From positions 1 through 64,000 of the forward strand of contig JAPLRR010000083.1 of NCBI GenBank assembly GCA_026399075.1: a stretch of DNA of 64,000 bases. The letters are read 5' to 3'. The DNA comes from Methylococcales bacterium. Lineage in GTDB: Bacteria; Pseudomonadota; Gammaproteobacteria; Methylococcales; Methylomonadaceae. Every line of letters starts with the position of its first letter. The first letter of the stretch is position 1. The notes below the pieces were generated by a model. It had not been told where the DNA came from. It was given only the letters and a program-made list of their open reading frames with translations, and ran no database searches. A program made the translations under genes and the position numbers. Shown piece after piece: positions 44,269-52,108 of this stretch.

Positions 44269-44673
44269 TTACTCAGGATCAAGCTTAAGCGATATGCCTT
44301 CGGCACTGAGCAAGTCAATGATGGAATCGCCGACTTGCTGGACTTTCTCAGAATGCGTTACGCCCTTGAAGCGCTCCCGTAGGGAAATGTAAGGCTTGAG
44401 GAAGATAGACCACGCGATCGCCTGCTTTGCATAACCCTCACCTTCATCAGCCAAAGATGAGCAGCCAATCATAATCTCGGTTTCGTCCGAATCCGTGTAC
44501 TCGATAAACCAACCCCAGTCTTCAGACTGGGGGTAGCTGGTGACTATGCTCTTTACTACCAAGCGCTGAGCCAGCCAAAGAGCGAGCTCAAATCCGTACG
44601 CACCAGGGTTGGTTTGGCACTGTTCTGGTAGGACTGGCAAAAATTTGTCGGTGGAAAATTCAATGCGCCACAT
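44269..44673 (-). CDS. Hypothetical cytoplasmic protein
   Basis: The product has 134 residues. No signal peptide or membrane helix. It is acidic and rich in Trp and Glu: MWRIEFSTDKFLPVLP, WGWFIEYTDSDETEIMIGCS, LADEGEGYAKQ AIAWS. This composition fits small immunity-type or stand-alone accessory proteins, but no family was recognised. It is followed on the left by the fnr-type gene region and preceded by a solo end of the GAGACTGTGAAAG element at 44743. Confidence 0.6.
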   Translation of the reverse strand: MWRIEFSTDKFLPVLPEQCQTNPGAYGFELALWLAQRLVVKSIVTSYPQSEDWGWFIEYTDSDETEIMIGCSSLADEGEGYAKQAIAWSIFLKPYISLRERFKGVTHSEKVQQVGDSIIDLLSAEGISLKLDPE

Positions 44674-44742
44674 CTTGGGATCTCAGGTAAAGCTAACCAG
44701 GCGCGGTGCCCAGTAGCCGAAAAGGACGAGAATAAAATTTGG

Positions 44743-44759
44743 AATACTTTCACAGTCTC
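44743..44759 (-). repeat. Solo end of the GAGACTGTGAAAG element
   Basis: AATACTTTCACAGTCTC, a closer match to the end at 46522 than to that at 24810. No partner end is close by. Confidence 0.5.
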
Positions 44760-44889
44760 TATTGGCAAATCCACCCTACATTCATACGCCTTACTGGTTT
44801 AATGGCAGTGAAGCAGAGCTTGGGAACGAGAAAAATACCCCTATCTGTGATTAGGCTTGATAGCTTACTTTAACACGCAACAAATAAGA

Positions 44890-44946
44890 AGCGTTAGCGG
44901 AGTGCGGGAGCGTTCACGGCACGAATCCCCGTATTCCGCTAACGCT
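44890..44946. repeat. Hairpin repeat upstream of the mazEF-like locus
   Basis: The arms AGCGTTAGCGGAGTGCGGG and CCCGTATTCCGCTAACGCT pair over about 19 bases with one or two mismatches around a 17-20-base loop. REP-type element. Confidence 0.55.
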
Positions 44947-45052
44947 CCATGCGCGCTATTTGCTACAAAAAACAGAAAAGCGTTGCCCATCTATGGTCAC
45001 TGATTTACCATAATTTTTTGTCAAAAAGAATTCCTACTAATTGAGGTGTGTT

Positions 45053-45253
45053 ATGGATCTTGCCGAACAAGTCTATCAAGCAGTTAAACCTTTACCCGAT
45101 CCTATTGTTCAAGAAATATTGGATTTTGCGTTGTTTTTACGCCAGCGTGAAGAAGCATTTGAATGGCAAAACCTTATGCTTGCCCAAGCCGGTTCATTGA
45201 CAGATTGGGACAATATTGAGGATGAGGTTTGGAATAATGTACCAGCCATCTGA
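45053..45253 (+). CDS. Antitoxin-like protein of the mazF remnant
   Basis: The product has 66 residues from ATG 45053 (GAGGTG upstream). It reads MDLAEQVYQAVKPLPDPIVQ EILDFALFLRQREEA and ends with an acidic Trp-containing tail (DWDNIEDEVWNNVPAI), which resembles DUF2281-type antitoxins. It overlaps the truncated mazF-like gene. The toxin is broken, so this antitoxin is orphaned. Confidence 0.7.
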   Translation: MDLAEQVYQAVKPLPDPIVQEILDFALFLRQREEAFEWQNLMLAQAGSLTDWDNIEDEVWNNVPAI

Positions 45254-45359
45254 GATTGTTTTGTTGCCATTCCCATTTAGCGACCTCCCGGCCAATAAAA
45301 AACGCCCCGTCCTTATTATGAAGGCAGCTAACCTTCAGGGGGATTTTTTAGGGCCGTAG
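45237..45359 (+). pseudogene. Truncated MazF/PemK-type toxin
   Basis: From the ATG 45237, overlapping the antitoxin, the frame reads MYQPSEIVLLPFPFSDLPAN KKRPVLIMKAANLQGDFLGP and then a stop at 45357. This is the opening third of a MazF toxin (usual length about 110 residues), including the P-F-P-F-SDL and KKRPVL motifs. The rest is replaced by a dispersed inverted repeat (GTAGGATGCGGTGA at about 45356 and its partner TCACCGCATCCTAC near 45411-45424). The mRNA-cleaving toxin is therefore not functional. Confidence 0.75.
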
Positions 45360-45425
45360 GATGCGGTGAACGAAGGGAACCGCATTGTTCGCGATTGATG
45401 TGGTTCGTACCTCACCGCATCCTAC
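45356..45425. repeat. Inverted repeat interrupting mazF
   Basis: GTAGGATGCGGTGA (about 45356-45369) and TCACCGCATCCTAC (about 45411-45425) are inverted complements bounding the insertion. It is a common repeat type in gammaproteobacterial genomes. It starts exactly where the MazF frame ends. Confidence 0.6.
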
Positions 45426-45453
45426 GCGCTAAGCCGGCCGCTGGAGTGCCTTG

Positions 45454-45645
45454 TTAGGCATGGAATTTCAAGTCAGTATTCTCCAAGTCTCTGACTTTAC
45501 GTGGAGGTAATGAAACCACACGTTCCGGGTGCATGGCCTGTTTTTTCATAAGGTCTTCATATATAGCGCCAGCATCGTAGTTAAACTGACGCGCATATTC
45601 ATCTCGGAGAGCACGAGTTTCTGCAACAACGGGGTCTTTCCACAT
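45454..45645 (-). CDS. Antitoxin partner of the PIN-domain toxin
   Basis: The product has 63 residues from ATG 45645, reading MWKDPVVAETRALRDEYARQ and later VVSLPPRKVRDLEN. It lies two bases downstream of the toxin gene and on the same strand. The order toxin then antitoxin is that of this PIN subfamily. Inferred role: neutralises the toxin; it has no visible DNA-binding domain. Confidence 0.68.
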   Translation of the reverse strand: MWKDPVVAETRALRDEYARQFNYDAGAIYEDLMKKQAMHPERVVSLPPRKVRDLENTDLKFHA

Positions 45646-45647
45646 GT

Positions 45648-46121
45648 TTAATCCTCTATAAGTTCGGGTGGGGTACAAATAACAGGCGGCTCGTAGCCAA
45701 GCATCCGGCAGGTAGCTTCGATTTTAGGCCGTGTATGTGCATTGGCAATGTGCGTACAATTCCATGTCAGCAAGTATTCGGCACCGTTTACGACAGCAAT
45801 AGCCACATGGTAGGCATCCGCCTCGGCTTTTGGCGGCAGAGCATGGTTCTGGATGAGCGCTTGAGCCAAACCCTGAACTTCGGGAGAAATTTGGAGCAAT
45901 GGTAGGTCTGCGATGACTGCCAACCGACGTTGCGCCGCCTCTGAATGGCCTTTGCTGGCTTCTGATATGACAAGTTCAGATACGAAAATGTTGTAATTCG
46001 TGCGTTGTGTTTCCCACCAGTCCGATGTAGCGCTTTGGTTTGCCATTGCGCGTAAATCGTTGCTTGGGCGTGCCGTTAAATAGCTGAAAACGGACGTTTC
46101 GATATAAACAGATGCTTTCAA
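45648..46121 (-). CDS. PIN-domain toxin (VapC-like)
   Basis: The product has 157 residues. It begins MKASVYIETSVFSYLTARPS, the ETSV variant of the PIN opening, followed by the acidic FVSELVISEASKGH and AEADAYHVAIAVVNGAEYLLTWN, all typical of a less-studied PIN subfamily. Known for PIN toxins: magnesium-dependent RNase. It is intact and close to the mazF remnant, forming a toxin-antitoxin patch. Confidence 0.8.
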   Translation of the reverse strand: MKASVYIETSVFSYLTARPSNDLRAMANQSATSDWWETQRTNYNIFVSELVISEASKGHSEAAQRRLAVIADLPLLQISPEVQGLAQALIQNHALPPKAEADAYHVAIAVVNGAEYLLTWNCTHIANAHTRPKIEATCRMLGYEPPVICTPPELIED

Positions 46122-46781
46122 GTAACCTCCATTTTTAGTTGGAAGAGTTGGGATAGCGGATTACGCCGTCGCTAACCCGCACTACCGCGCTGAGACATAC
46201 CGGGCTTTATTAGGCCGCAAACGGCTCCTGCCTATTGCGCCATACGGCCCTCCTAAATGGTGGATTGCCTATCTGCAAATCCATCCTACGTTGATACGCC
46301 TTACCGAGTTAGCGTATCCCAAGCCTGTGGTGTTGAATCAAGTTTGAGGTTCTTCCTGGTGTATGGCGCTGGCGCTTATACACCCTACGCGCTACAAATC
46401 CATCCTACGTTGATACGCCTTACGGGTTTGGGAACGAGAAATTACGCCTTACCGAGTTAGCGTATCCCAAGCCTATGGTGTTGAATCAAGTTTGAGGTTC
46501 TTCCTGGTGTATGGCGCTGGCGAGACTGTGAAAGTATTGTCAGAAATTACTAAAAACAGCGGAAAACATGCTGTAAGTTATTGATTTTTTGTTATCGAAA
46601 AGCATATTTTTGCCTAATTTAGGAAAACTTTCACAATCTCTGGCTCGACTAGCGGTGTGCGGTCTTGGTCACTGATTTTCGGTAGTTGTGGCTTGAGTGT
46701 TCCCATCCGGTTATTTTAACCTGATTCTTAGAAGTTACCTGTGATTAATGAGAAGTTACAGTATGTTGTATGGAATGTCGG
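46122..46781. other. Repeat-rich region with no gene
   Basis: It contains a degenerate duplicated segment (CGTATCCCAAGCCT...GGTGTATGGCGCTGGCG at about 46313-46373 and 46462-46521), the second GAGACTGTGAAAG element (46522-46640), and fragments of the 91-bp element (TTAATGAGAAGTTAC near 46745). The duplicated segment of about 60 bases is not coding. Confidence 0.5.
46522..46640. repeat. GAGACTGTGAAAG-end element, copy 2 (119 bp)
   Basis: The ends GAGACTGTGAAAGT and ACTTTCACAATCTC form an imperfect inverted repeat. The interior shares GTCAGAAATTACTAAAAACA and CTGTAAGTTATTGAT with the copy at 24810-24901, with an extra 27 bases (TTTTTTGTTATCGAAAAGCA onward). Confidence 0.65.
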
Positions 46782-47417
46782 TTAAGGATAAAAGCCGTTG
46801 CCCGATCCGCTTGATTTGGTATGAAATTTTGTTATTTCTCCAAACACTATATACATTTTTTTGTCTTCATACTCTGTACGCATAGGGACATCAATTCCTC
46901 TGTGTATTCCCCCGTCAACATTGAGATTGATGTAAATTTGTCTATATAACCTTACTCTGGTGTTGTCGCCCATGCCGAACATGTAGTGGACACGATGATC
47001 TATGCAACGTTTTAAGAGCAATTGAAATAAACGTCTTATATAGTTTCCGGTTCGCAATGTGTTACACAAAACAAGATTATCAAATTCTGCGTAAGCGCAT
47101 TCATTTAGCCTTAATTCTGGTAGTCTTGCCTTTAAAGAGAAATATTTCTCTCCTGTAGATGGCAATATATCTTTCTCTAAATTCAGTAAAATTGGATTGT
47201 TTGGAGTTGAGATACGCAGAGAAACCCCACCGTAAACATTTTGGTCATCATGTATTATGAGCATTTGGTTGTCGGGGTCGTGGTAGTCTTCTGCCCCTGG
47301 ATATGCGAATTCTCGAAAACCTATGAATTTAGGGTCAGTCCTGTATAGTTTTTTCCGTAATATCTTGTATTTTGTGACAAGTTCATTGTCGCAGGTAAAA
47401 TTCATCTTGTATTCCAT
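46782..47417 (-). CDS. GNAT/autoinducer-synthase-like acyltransferase
   Basis: The product has 211 residues. Its layout suggests an acyl-homoserine-lactone-synthase or FeeM-like GNAT fold: an N-terminal YKILRKKLYRTDPKFIGFRE (an Arg-x-x-x-Tyr opening), DPDNQMLIIHDDQNVYGGVS LRI with the acidic Asp and conserved Arg, and AEFDNLVLCNTLR. No neighbour LuxR receptor gene was seen within 2 kb. The gene is much more AT-rich than the surroundings. An N-acetyltransferase is the alternative. Start ATG 47417 or 47405. Confidence 0.5.
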   Translation of the reverse strand: MEYKMNFTCDNELVTKYKILRKKLYRTDPKFIGFREFAYPGAEDYHDPDNQMLIIHDDQNVYGGVSLRISTPNNPILLNLEKDILPSTGEKYFSLKARLPELRLNECAYAEFDNLVLCNTLRTGNYIRRLFQLLLKRCIDHRVHYMFGMGDNTRVRLYRQIYINLNVDGGIHRGIDVPMRTEYEDKKMYIVFGEITKFHTKSSGSGNGFYP

Positions 47418-47482
47418 TTTCCCCTCGCAAGAATAACCTGATACGGTGGGACAGCCCCGTCGGTGCGCTGCCTAACGTGATC

Positions 47483-47748
47483 TATACGACAAATTTGTCG
47501 TATACCTATTTTAAATTTGTCGTCTAATCCAAAATTTTTATTAAAAACTCCAGACTGGACGGGACTTTAGCCCAAGTAAACGCGACAAGTCAAGCAGACA
47601 AATACGACATTAATGTGGGCGTTTCGCCATCGTTGTCGTATAACAAAGTCCGGCTTGTCGTATAATCCGGAAAAATAATTGTAAGGCATTGTTTATTAAT
47701 ATTTAGGGAAAACAAAGGCGACATATCATGAATACAAATACGACAATC
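47483..47748. repeat. Array of TGTCGTA/TACGACA motifs
   Basis: A perfect 22-base palindrome at 47483-47504 (arms TATACGACAAA and TTTGTCGTATA) is followed by TTTGTCGTC near 47516-47524, GACAAATACGACA (about 47597-47609), GTTGTCGTATAAC (47632-47644), CTTGTCGTATAATCC (47654-47668) and AATACGACAATCC (about 47737-47749). The two direct copies at 47632 and 47654 are 22 bases apart. The mix of direct and inverted sites over 260 bases resembles the TnsB-binding arrays at ends of Tn7- or Tn5053-type transposons, or a multi-site operator. No transposase gene is visible in the window. Confidence 0.6.
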
Positions 47749-47833
47749 CACCGTACAAATAGACCGTGTGGCTAACTAGCCGTCATGGTTGTCATATGGA
47801 CAATCCGATGCCGCAAACCACCGTCGCAGTACG

Positions 47834-47878
47834 CCGGAAACGGCAGTTTTCACTCACGTTCAAACTGCCTTATTCCGG
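47834..47878 (+). repeat. 45-bp hairpin repeat, copy 3 (best preserved)
   Basis: CCGGAAACGGCAGTTTTCAC opens it and AAACTGCCTTATTCCGG closes it. The inner arms GGCAGTTT and AAACTGCC pair perfectly around the loop TCACTCACGTTC. Confidence 0.65.
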
Positions 47879-47913
47879 CCTACGGGGCTGGTGTCAATAC
47901 CTATGAAGGCCGC

Positions 47914-50463
47914 TTACTGACTCGTTTTATAACGGATTAAAGCATCAAACTTAGGTGTATGGGTTTGGGTGCTGTTTTCTAGGACACCCCAGCTGCCATA
48001 GCGGCCATATTGTCCCATGCTAGTAAAGTTGATAAACAGGCCACCGCCAGCTGTGCGCCAATTGCCCAGATACTTGCTGTACAGGTCGCCCATGCGTGGG
48101 TCGCGGTTGGCGGCTATGAACAGGTTGGTGATGTTTTGGTTGTGAACCACATTGCCGACACCCACCAAATGCTGGCCACCTTCGTAAGCCAGTAGGGACA
48201 GGTTTCTGCTGACCGCCAAATCTGCGTATTGGGTGATTCGCTGGTTGGCCAAGGCCAAAGCCCCGCCTATTGGGCCGCTAGCCAATTGCCCACCAAATTC
48301 TAGTTCGGTAAACAATTTGCCCAAGCCGCCATCGGCATCGGCAGTCCAGGCTGTCAATTGGCCCTCGTTGGCCGGATCGCCCAAATAATCCCCAAAATAC
48401 GGTGCGATGGCAATAGCTTTTATGCCATGTGCTTGGCAGGGGGCTTCTGACCACAGCTGGCAATCCAAGGCGGCGCTGGCCGTCCATGGATTGGCGGCTT
48501 GGGCGGCGATTACGCAGATGATGCGGTTTTCTTCGCCCGGCCATTCTGAGCGCCACAAGTCACACATTTGCGCACTGCGTTTACCATACCAGTTGATGCG
48601 TTTGGTGTAAGGCGAATCTGGTGTTGTTGGCCATTCCGCCAGCCCTTGGTTTTGCACCCAGTTGCCAGCGGAAAAGCCGCCGTTCCAAATTTCATTGGCG
48701 TATTCCAGATAGACTTTGCGGGCTGGGTCTAGGGTGTCATGGGCCAATTTGGCCGCTTGCCGCATATAATCATCGGAAGCTTGGTGCGGCATGTTCAGCC
48801 ATGGGTCGGTTTTGGTTTGGTTGGCCAAGGTGGTGGCCGCTTCCAAAGGGATGCCCATTTGGTTAGACCAACGGGCAGTCTCCAAACGGGCGCGTTGTGC
48901 CCAATTGACCAATTGCGGCTCGCTGCTGGAAATGACGTTAATGCTCATCGGCGACATATACCGCAAGGCTTGGTAAGGTGTTAATGTCCTTAGGAATTGC
49001 GGATGGTATAAACGGCTACCCGCTACTGCTTCCATGCTTGTGCAAGCAGTCCGTTGGCAAGCCGGATCCGTATCACTGGCGCAATACGCCAGCAAATCAT
49101 CGCTACACACTTTGCCGGATGAAACGACGCGTATATTGCGCAGATAATTGCCTGTGTGCTGGGGGTCGGTTTCGGCGATGGTGAGTTGGATGCCGCCCGA
49201 GTTGTTGTTATCGACATTAATCACATCCCGCCCTGGGCTGGAGGTGTCAGTGTTTTTACGGGCTGCCAAGCTGTATTCGATACGCCCTGCGCCATCATAA
49301 AGCACCACATATTCGCCACTGGGGCGCAATCCGTTTAAGTCAAAACCGTTGAGCAACAAGGTGCTGACGCTACGGTAGACGGTCGTGGCATCGGTGGCGG
49401 CAGGTAGCGAACGTACCCAGCCATCCGCGTCCAAGTCCAGCTTGGCAGTTTCGCCTGTATCCCAAACGCCGGGTGCTTGGGTTATCCATGCGCGTGAGGT
49501 CTTAAATAAATTGATGAACGGTTGTTCAGTGCCCCAATCCATCCAGTCACTTAAGTTGCTGCCTAAAGCCGCAGTCGGGGTTGTGCTGATGGGCGGTGCG
49601 GGGGGAGGGGGCAGCAATTCCCAGTCGACATTTAGCGTGGCACCGCCCCAGCTTTCATAATATTCGACTTTTACCTGATGCCTGCCTGACAACCACAGTT
49701 GCTTGTTATACGCGGTGCTGGCTTGGTTTACCCAGGCGTCAATCAGCAACTGGCCGTCAACCCATACGCGTATGCCATCATCAGAGAGTGAGTTAAACAC
49801 ATACGTGCCGGGTTCAAAATCAAATTGGCCTTGCCAACGGCCTGAGAACACATTGTTAGGTATGGTGGAAGCGGGGCTGCCGTCGCCCCAGCTATGGGCA
49901 ATAGTCGGCTCATAAGCCAGCAGCGGTGGGTTGCCAGTCAGATTTTGGTTGTCATAGTAAGTGACGCAAAACTGGCCTACCGGCCATCCGCAAGTGCGCA
50001 CGGGCTGCCAATCCAGTTTTAAACGTGCGCCACCATAGCCTTCGTAATAGTCTACTTCTATGGTATGGGTGCCTTCGCTAAGCGGAACGGTTGCGTAATA
50101 GTGGGTGGGTGCTTGGTTTTGCCAGCCGTTGATGACCACTTGACCATCAATTTTTAAGCGTACCCCGTCGTCCGCCAGCTCATGGAAAATATAGCTGCCG
50201 CCAGTAAAGGTGAACACACCTTGCCAGTGCCCTGAAAAAGTATTGTTGGGGATGGCCAAACCTGGGCTGCCCGATTGCCAATCATGGTCAATCACCGCTT
50301 CATCCGCCTGTAGGGCCGGTGTACCGCTAAGATTGCTGTTGGTAAAGTAATCGACACAAAAATGCTCGGCTGGTGCTGTACAAGCGATGGCATCGAAAGT
50401 GGCCAGCCATAGCGGTAAAAGCGCAGCCAACAAAAAGTGTCCCGGTAGTTTTGCAATGTTCAT
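47914..50463 (-). CDS. Secreted protein with two PA14 domains
   Basis: The product has 849 residues with a signal peptide (FLLAALLPLWLATFDAIAC). Two PA14-type domains follow, about 35-155 and 165-285, with matching features (FSGHWQGVFTFTGGSYIFHE LADDGVRLKIDG; FSGRWQGQFDFEPGTYVFNS LSDDGIRVWVDG). A Pro-rich linker (PPPPAPP, about 287-294) leads to a large C-terminal region (about 300-849) with several conserved blocks (VLYDGAGRIEYSLAARKN; YLEYANEIWNGG) that suggest a glycan-active or -binding catalytic-like module. Known: PA14 binds carbohydrates. The likely role is extracellular polysaccharide binding or degradation. Confidence 0.78.
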   Translation of the reverse strand: MNIAKLPGHFLLAALLPLWLATFDAIACTAPAEHFCVDYFTNSNLSGTPALQADEAVIDHDWQSGSPGLAIPNNTFSGHWQGVFTFTGGSYIFHELADDGVRLKIDGQVVINGWQNQAPTHYYATVPLSEGTHTIEVDYYEGYGGARLKLDWQPVRTCGWPVGQFCVTYYDNQNLTGNPPLLAYEPTIAHSWGDGSPASTIPNNVFSGRWQGQFDFEPGTYVFNSLSDDGIRVWVDGQLLIDAWVNQASTAYNKQLWLSGRHQVKVEYYESWGGATLNVDWELLPPPPAPPISTTPTAALGSNLSDWMDWGTEQPFINLFKTSRAWITQAPGVWDTGETAKLDLDADGWVRSLPAATDATTVYRSVSTLLLNGFDLNGLRPSGEYVVLYDGAGRIEYSLAARKNTDTSSPGRDVINVDNNNSGGIQLTIAETDPQHTGNYLRNIRVVSSGKVCSDDLLAYCASDTDPACQRTACTSMEAVAGSRLYHPQFLRTLTPYQALRYMSPMSINVISSSEPQLVNWAQRARLETARWSNQMGIPLEAATTLANQTKTDPWLNMPHQASDDYMRQAAKLAHDTLDPARKVYLEYANEIWNGGFSAGNWVQNQGLAEWPTTPDSPYTKRINWYGKRSAQMCDLWRSEWPGEENRIICVIAAQAANPWTASAALDCQLWSEAPCQAHGIKAIAIAPYFGDYLGDPANEGQLTAWTADADGGLGKLFTELEFGGQLASGPIGGALALANQRITQYADLAVSRNLSLLAYEGGQHLVGVGNVVHNQNITNLFIAANRDPRMGDLYSKYLGNWRTAGGGLFINFTSMGQYGRYGSWGVLENSTQTHTPKFDALIRYKTSQ

Positions 50464-50868
50464 AAGCAGTCTTGATAGCGGTGATGGGGGTGGCGGTGTT
50501 TGACTTGTGCATGGCCGCCCTGAAAGTTTGAGCTTAAATCAATATTACCATTAGGACAATAACTAATTGGCCTTGGTGCAGGGCCACCTCATTAAAATAA
50601 TAATATAAAACAATTTATTGCATATTTGTGTTTTGTCGGTTTAACACCTGTGATTTTTTGCCGTTTGTAACCCATTGTCTTCGCCAACGAATTATCTACA
50701 TGTTTGGCAATGGTTTGAAAAATGCACAACTAGCTATAAACTGTAAATTTTTAACTAACTGATTATGTTTATACTTTTAATGAGGTAGCCCTGGGCCTTG
50801 GTGGGGTGTTGTGTGCTTTGTGCCCAGTGTGAATAAATCCGCACCTACAAATTTATTGTAAGGGGAGT
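50464..50868. other. Intergenic AT-rich region
   Basis: It holds the promoter region of the PA14 gene on the left. Only an AATCCGCACCTAC half of the palindrome family (near 50836-50849) was recognised. No gene. Confidence 0.5.
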
Positions 50869-52098
50869 TTATTGGTGTTTATAAATCGCCATTGCCGCGA
50901 TGCGCCCGTCAATTTCTTGGGATAAGGCTTGGTAAGCAGGGCTGTTGACCGATTGGTAGCGTTGTTTAAATTCAGCGGCGTCCATGTGTTCCGGCAAGTC
51001 GGTGGGGTCGGGCATAAAGTCACGGTAATCGTTGATTTCAGAAACGGCTTTTTGCATTTTGCGGGCGCTGTCGGGGTTGGCGGTTGCCATTTCACCAAAC
51101 CGGGTGCCGGCTTTGTCGGCAGCCAAGTCAATAAAACTAAAACCGCTGCCGCCTTGTGCGTCGTTCAGTTCTTTTTCTTCCCCGGCGGCTTGGGCGATTT
51201 GGCCGCTAACCGAGGCGGTGATGGCCGCTGAGGCGATAAAATGTTGCGCCAGGTCTATGCGTTTGTATAAAAAAGTGGCGTAGCGTTTTTGCCCGACTTT
51301 ACCGTTGACGTAATCATTGACTGCCATGATGGCCATTTTGTTTTCTTCAATGGCGGTTGCTAAAGTTGAGCGTTGCAATGCCAAGGCGAATGCCGGTTTT
51401 AACAATTCTGCCAAGGACAAGCGCCACCCCGGATCATGCCTGGCGATGGCCACAGCCAGTTTGTCTTGGTAAAGCTTAAGGTTGGGATTTTCACTGCCTT
51501 GGGTCAGGAAGTTACGCGCTTGTGCCAATGCTTGGGGGTTAGAATGGTAGGTGATGGTGATTTTTTCATGGTCTATGGCGACGGCCTTAATGGGTCTGGT
51601 CGCCAAAATATAATACTCGTTTAAGGTGGTGTGCCGGATAATGCTGTCAATGACCAAGGCGGCAAATTTTGCTGGCAGCAGCAGTTTGCCGGCCTTGAAT
51701 TTAGTCAGGCTAGGCAGGTCGTTATGGTCTTCGGTGGCTAAACGGAAGCTGATGTTTACATAGCGGCCAATCCTATTGTCGGGCAAGGTCATGCTGACAG
51801 TAAAACGCAATACATTATTTTTAATTTCTATTTTGGCGGCACTTTTGCTGTATCGGTTTAGCAAGTAGTTGGTGGCAAGGTTTAGGTCGGCTTGGCTCAG
51901 GGAGATTGTGCCCAGTTCATCCGGTTTGGCTTTGGAGCCTTCGTGCAGGATTTGCCTGGCCCTAATAACGTCATTTTGGGTTAATGTCCAGCCGATAGGC
52001 AAGTCGGGGGTGTCACTGATGCCAAAAAACACCAGCAGCACCAATAACACCAGCAGTGTTATTGGCAGCAGCAAAAAAAGGCGTGACAGGATTTTCAT
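50869..52098 (-). CDS. Membrane-anchored protein of unknown function downstream of ppx
   Basis: The product has 409 residues from ATG 52098. An N-terminal hydrophobic helix (FLLLPITLLVLLVLLVFFGI) anchors it, and the remainder is a soluble region (NRIGRYVNISFRLATEDHND; KLYQDKLAVAIARHDPGWRL; GGSGFSFIDLAADKAGTRFG). The region around residues 300-345 might form a helical, possibly metalloprotease-like unit, but no HExxH is visible. Family unrecognised. It is 10 bases downstream of ppx and probably co-transcribed. Confidence 0.68.
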   Translation of the reverse strand: MKILSRLFLLLPITLLVLLVLLVFFGISDTPDLPIGWTLTQNDVIRARQILHEGSKAKPDELGTISLSQADLNLATNYLLNRYSKSAAKIEIKNNVLRFTVSMTLPDNRIGRYVNISFRLATEDHNDLPSLTKFKAGKLLLPAKFAALVIDSIIRHTTLNEYYILATRPIKAVAIDHEKITITYHSNPQALAQARNFLTQGSENPNLKLYQDKLAVAIARHDPGWRLSLAELLKPAFALALQRSTLATAIEENKMAIMAVNDYVNGKVGQKRYATFLYKRIDLAQHFIASAAITASVSGQIAQAAGEEKELNDAQGGSGFSFIDLAADKAGTRFGEMATANPDSARKMQKAVSEINDYRDFMPDPTDLPEHMDAAEFKQRYQSVNSPAYQALSQEIDGRIAAMAIYKHQ

Positions 52099-52108
52099 CA
52101 ACAGGTGT

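Larger units (their letters stand above)
44674..45052. other. Intergenic region with repeats
   Basis: It carries a solo element end (44743-44759), a CTTGGGAACGAG-type repeat near 44820 and a hairpin repeat AGCGTTAGCGGAGTGCGGG with its complement (44890-44946). No gene. Confidence 0.5.
47418..47913. other. AT-rich region with multiple TGTCGTA motifs
   Basis: No credible gene. It is dominated by a set of TGTCGTA/TACGACA motifs from 47483 to 47748. A minimal frame at about 47728 (MNTNTTIHRTNRPCG) is too short to call. A copy of the 45-bp hairpin follows at 47834-47878. Confidence 0.5.

Noticed and set aside
44094-44288. 64-residue frame upstream of the fnr-type gene
   Set aside because: Starts at the base next to the opposite gene's start and ends inside the hypothetical gene at 44269; no supporting features.
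46257-46460. 67-residue frame on the + strand
   Set aside because: Lies entirely in duplicated non-coding repeat DNA.
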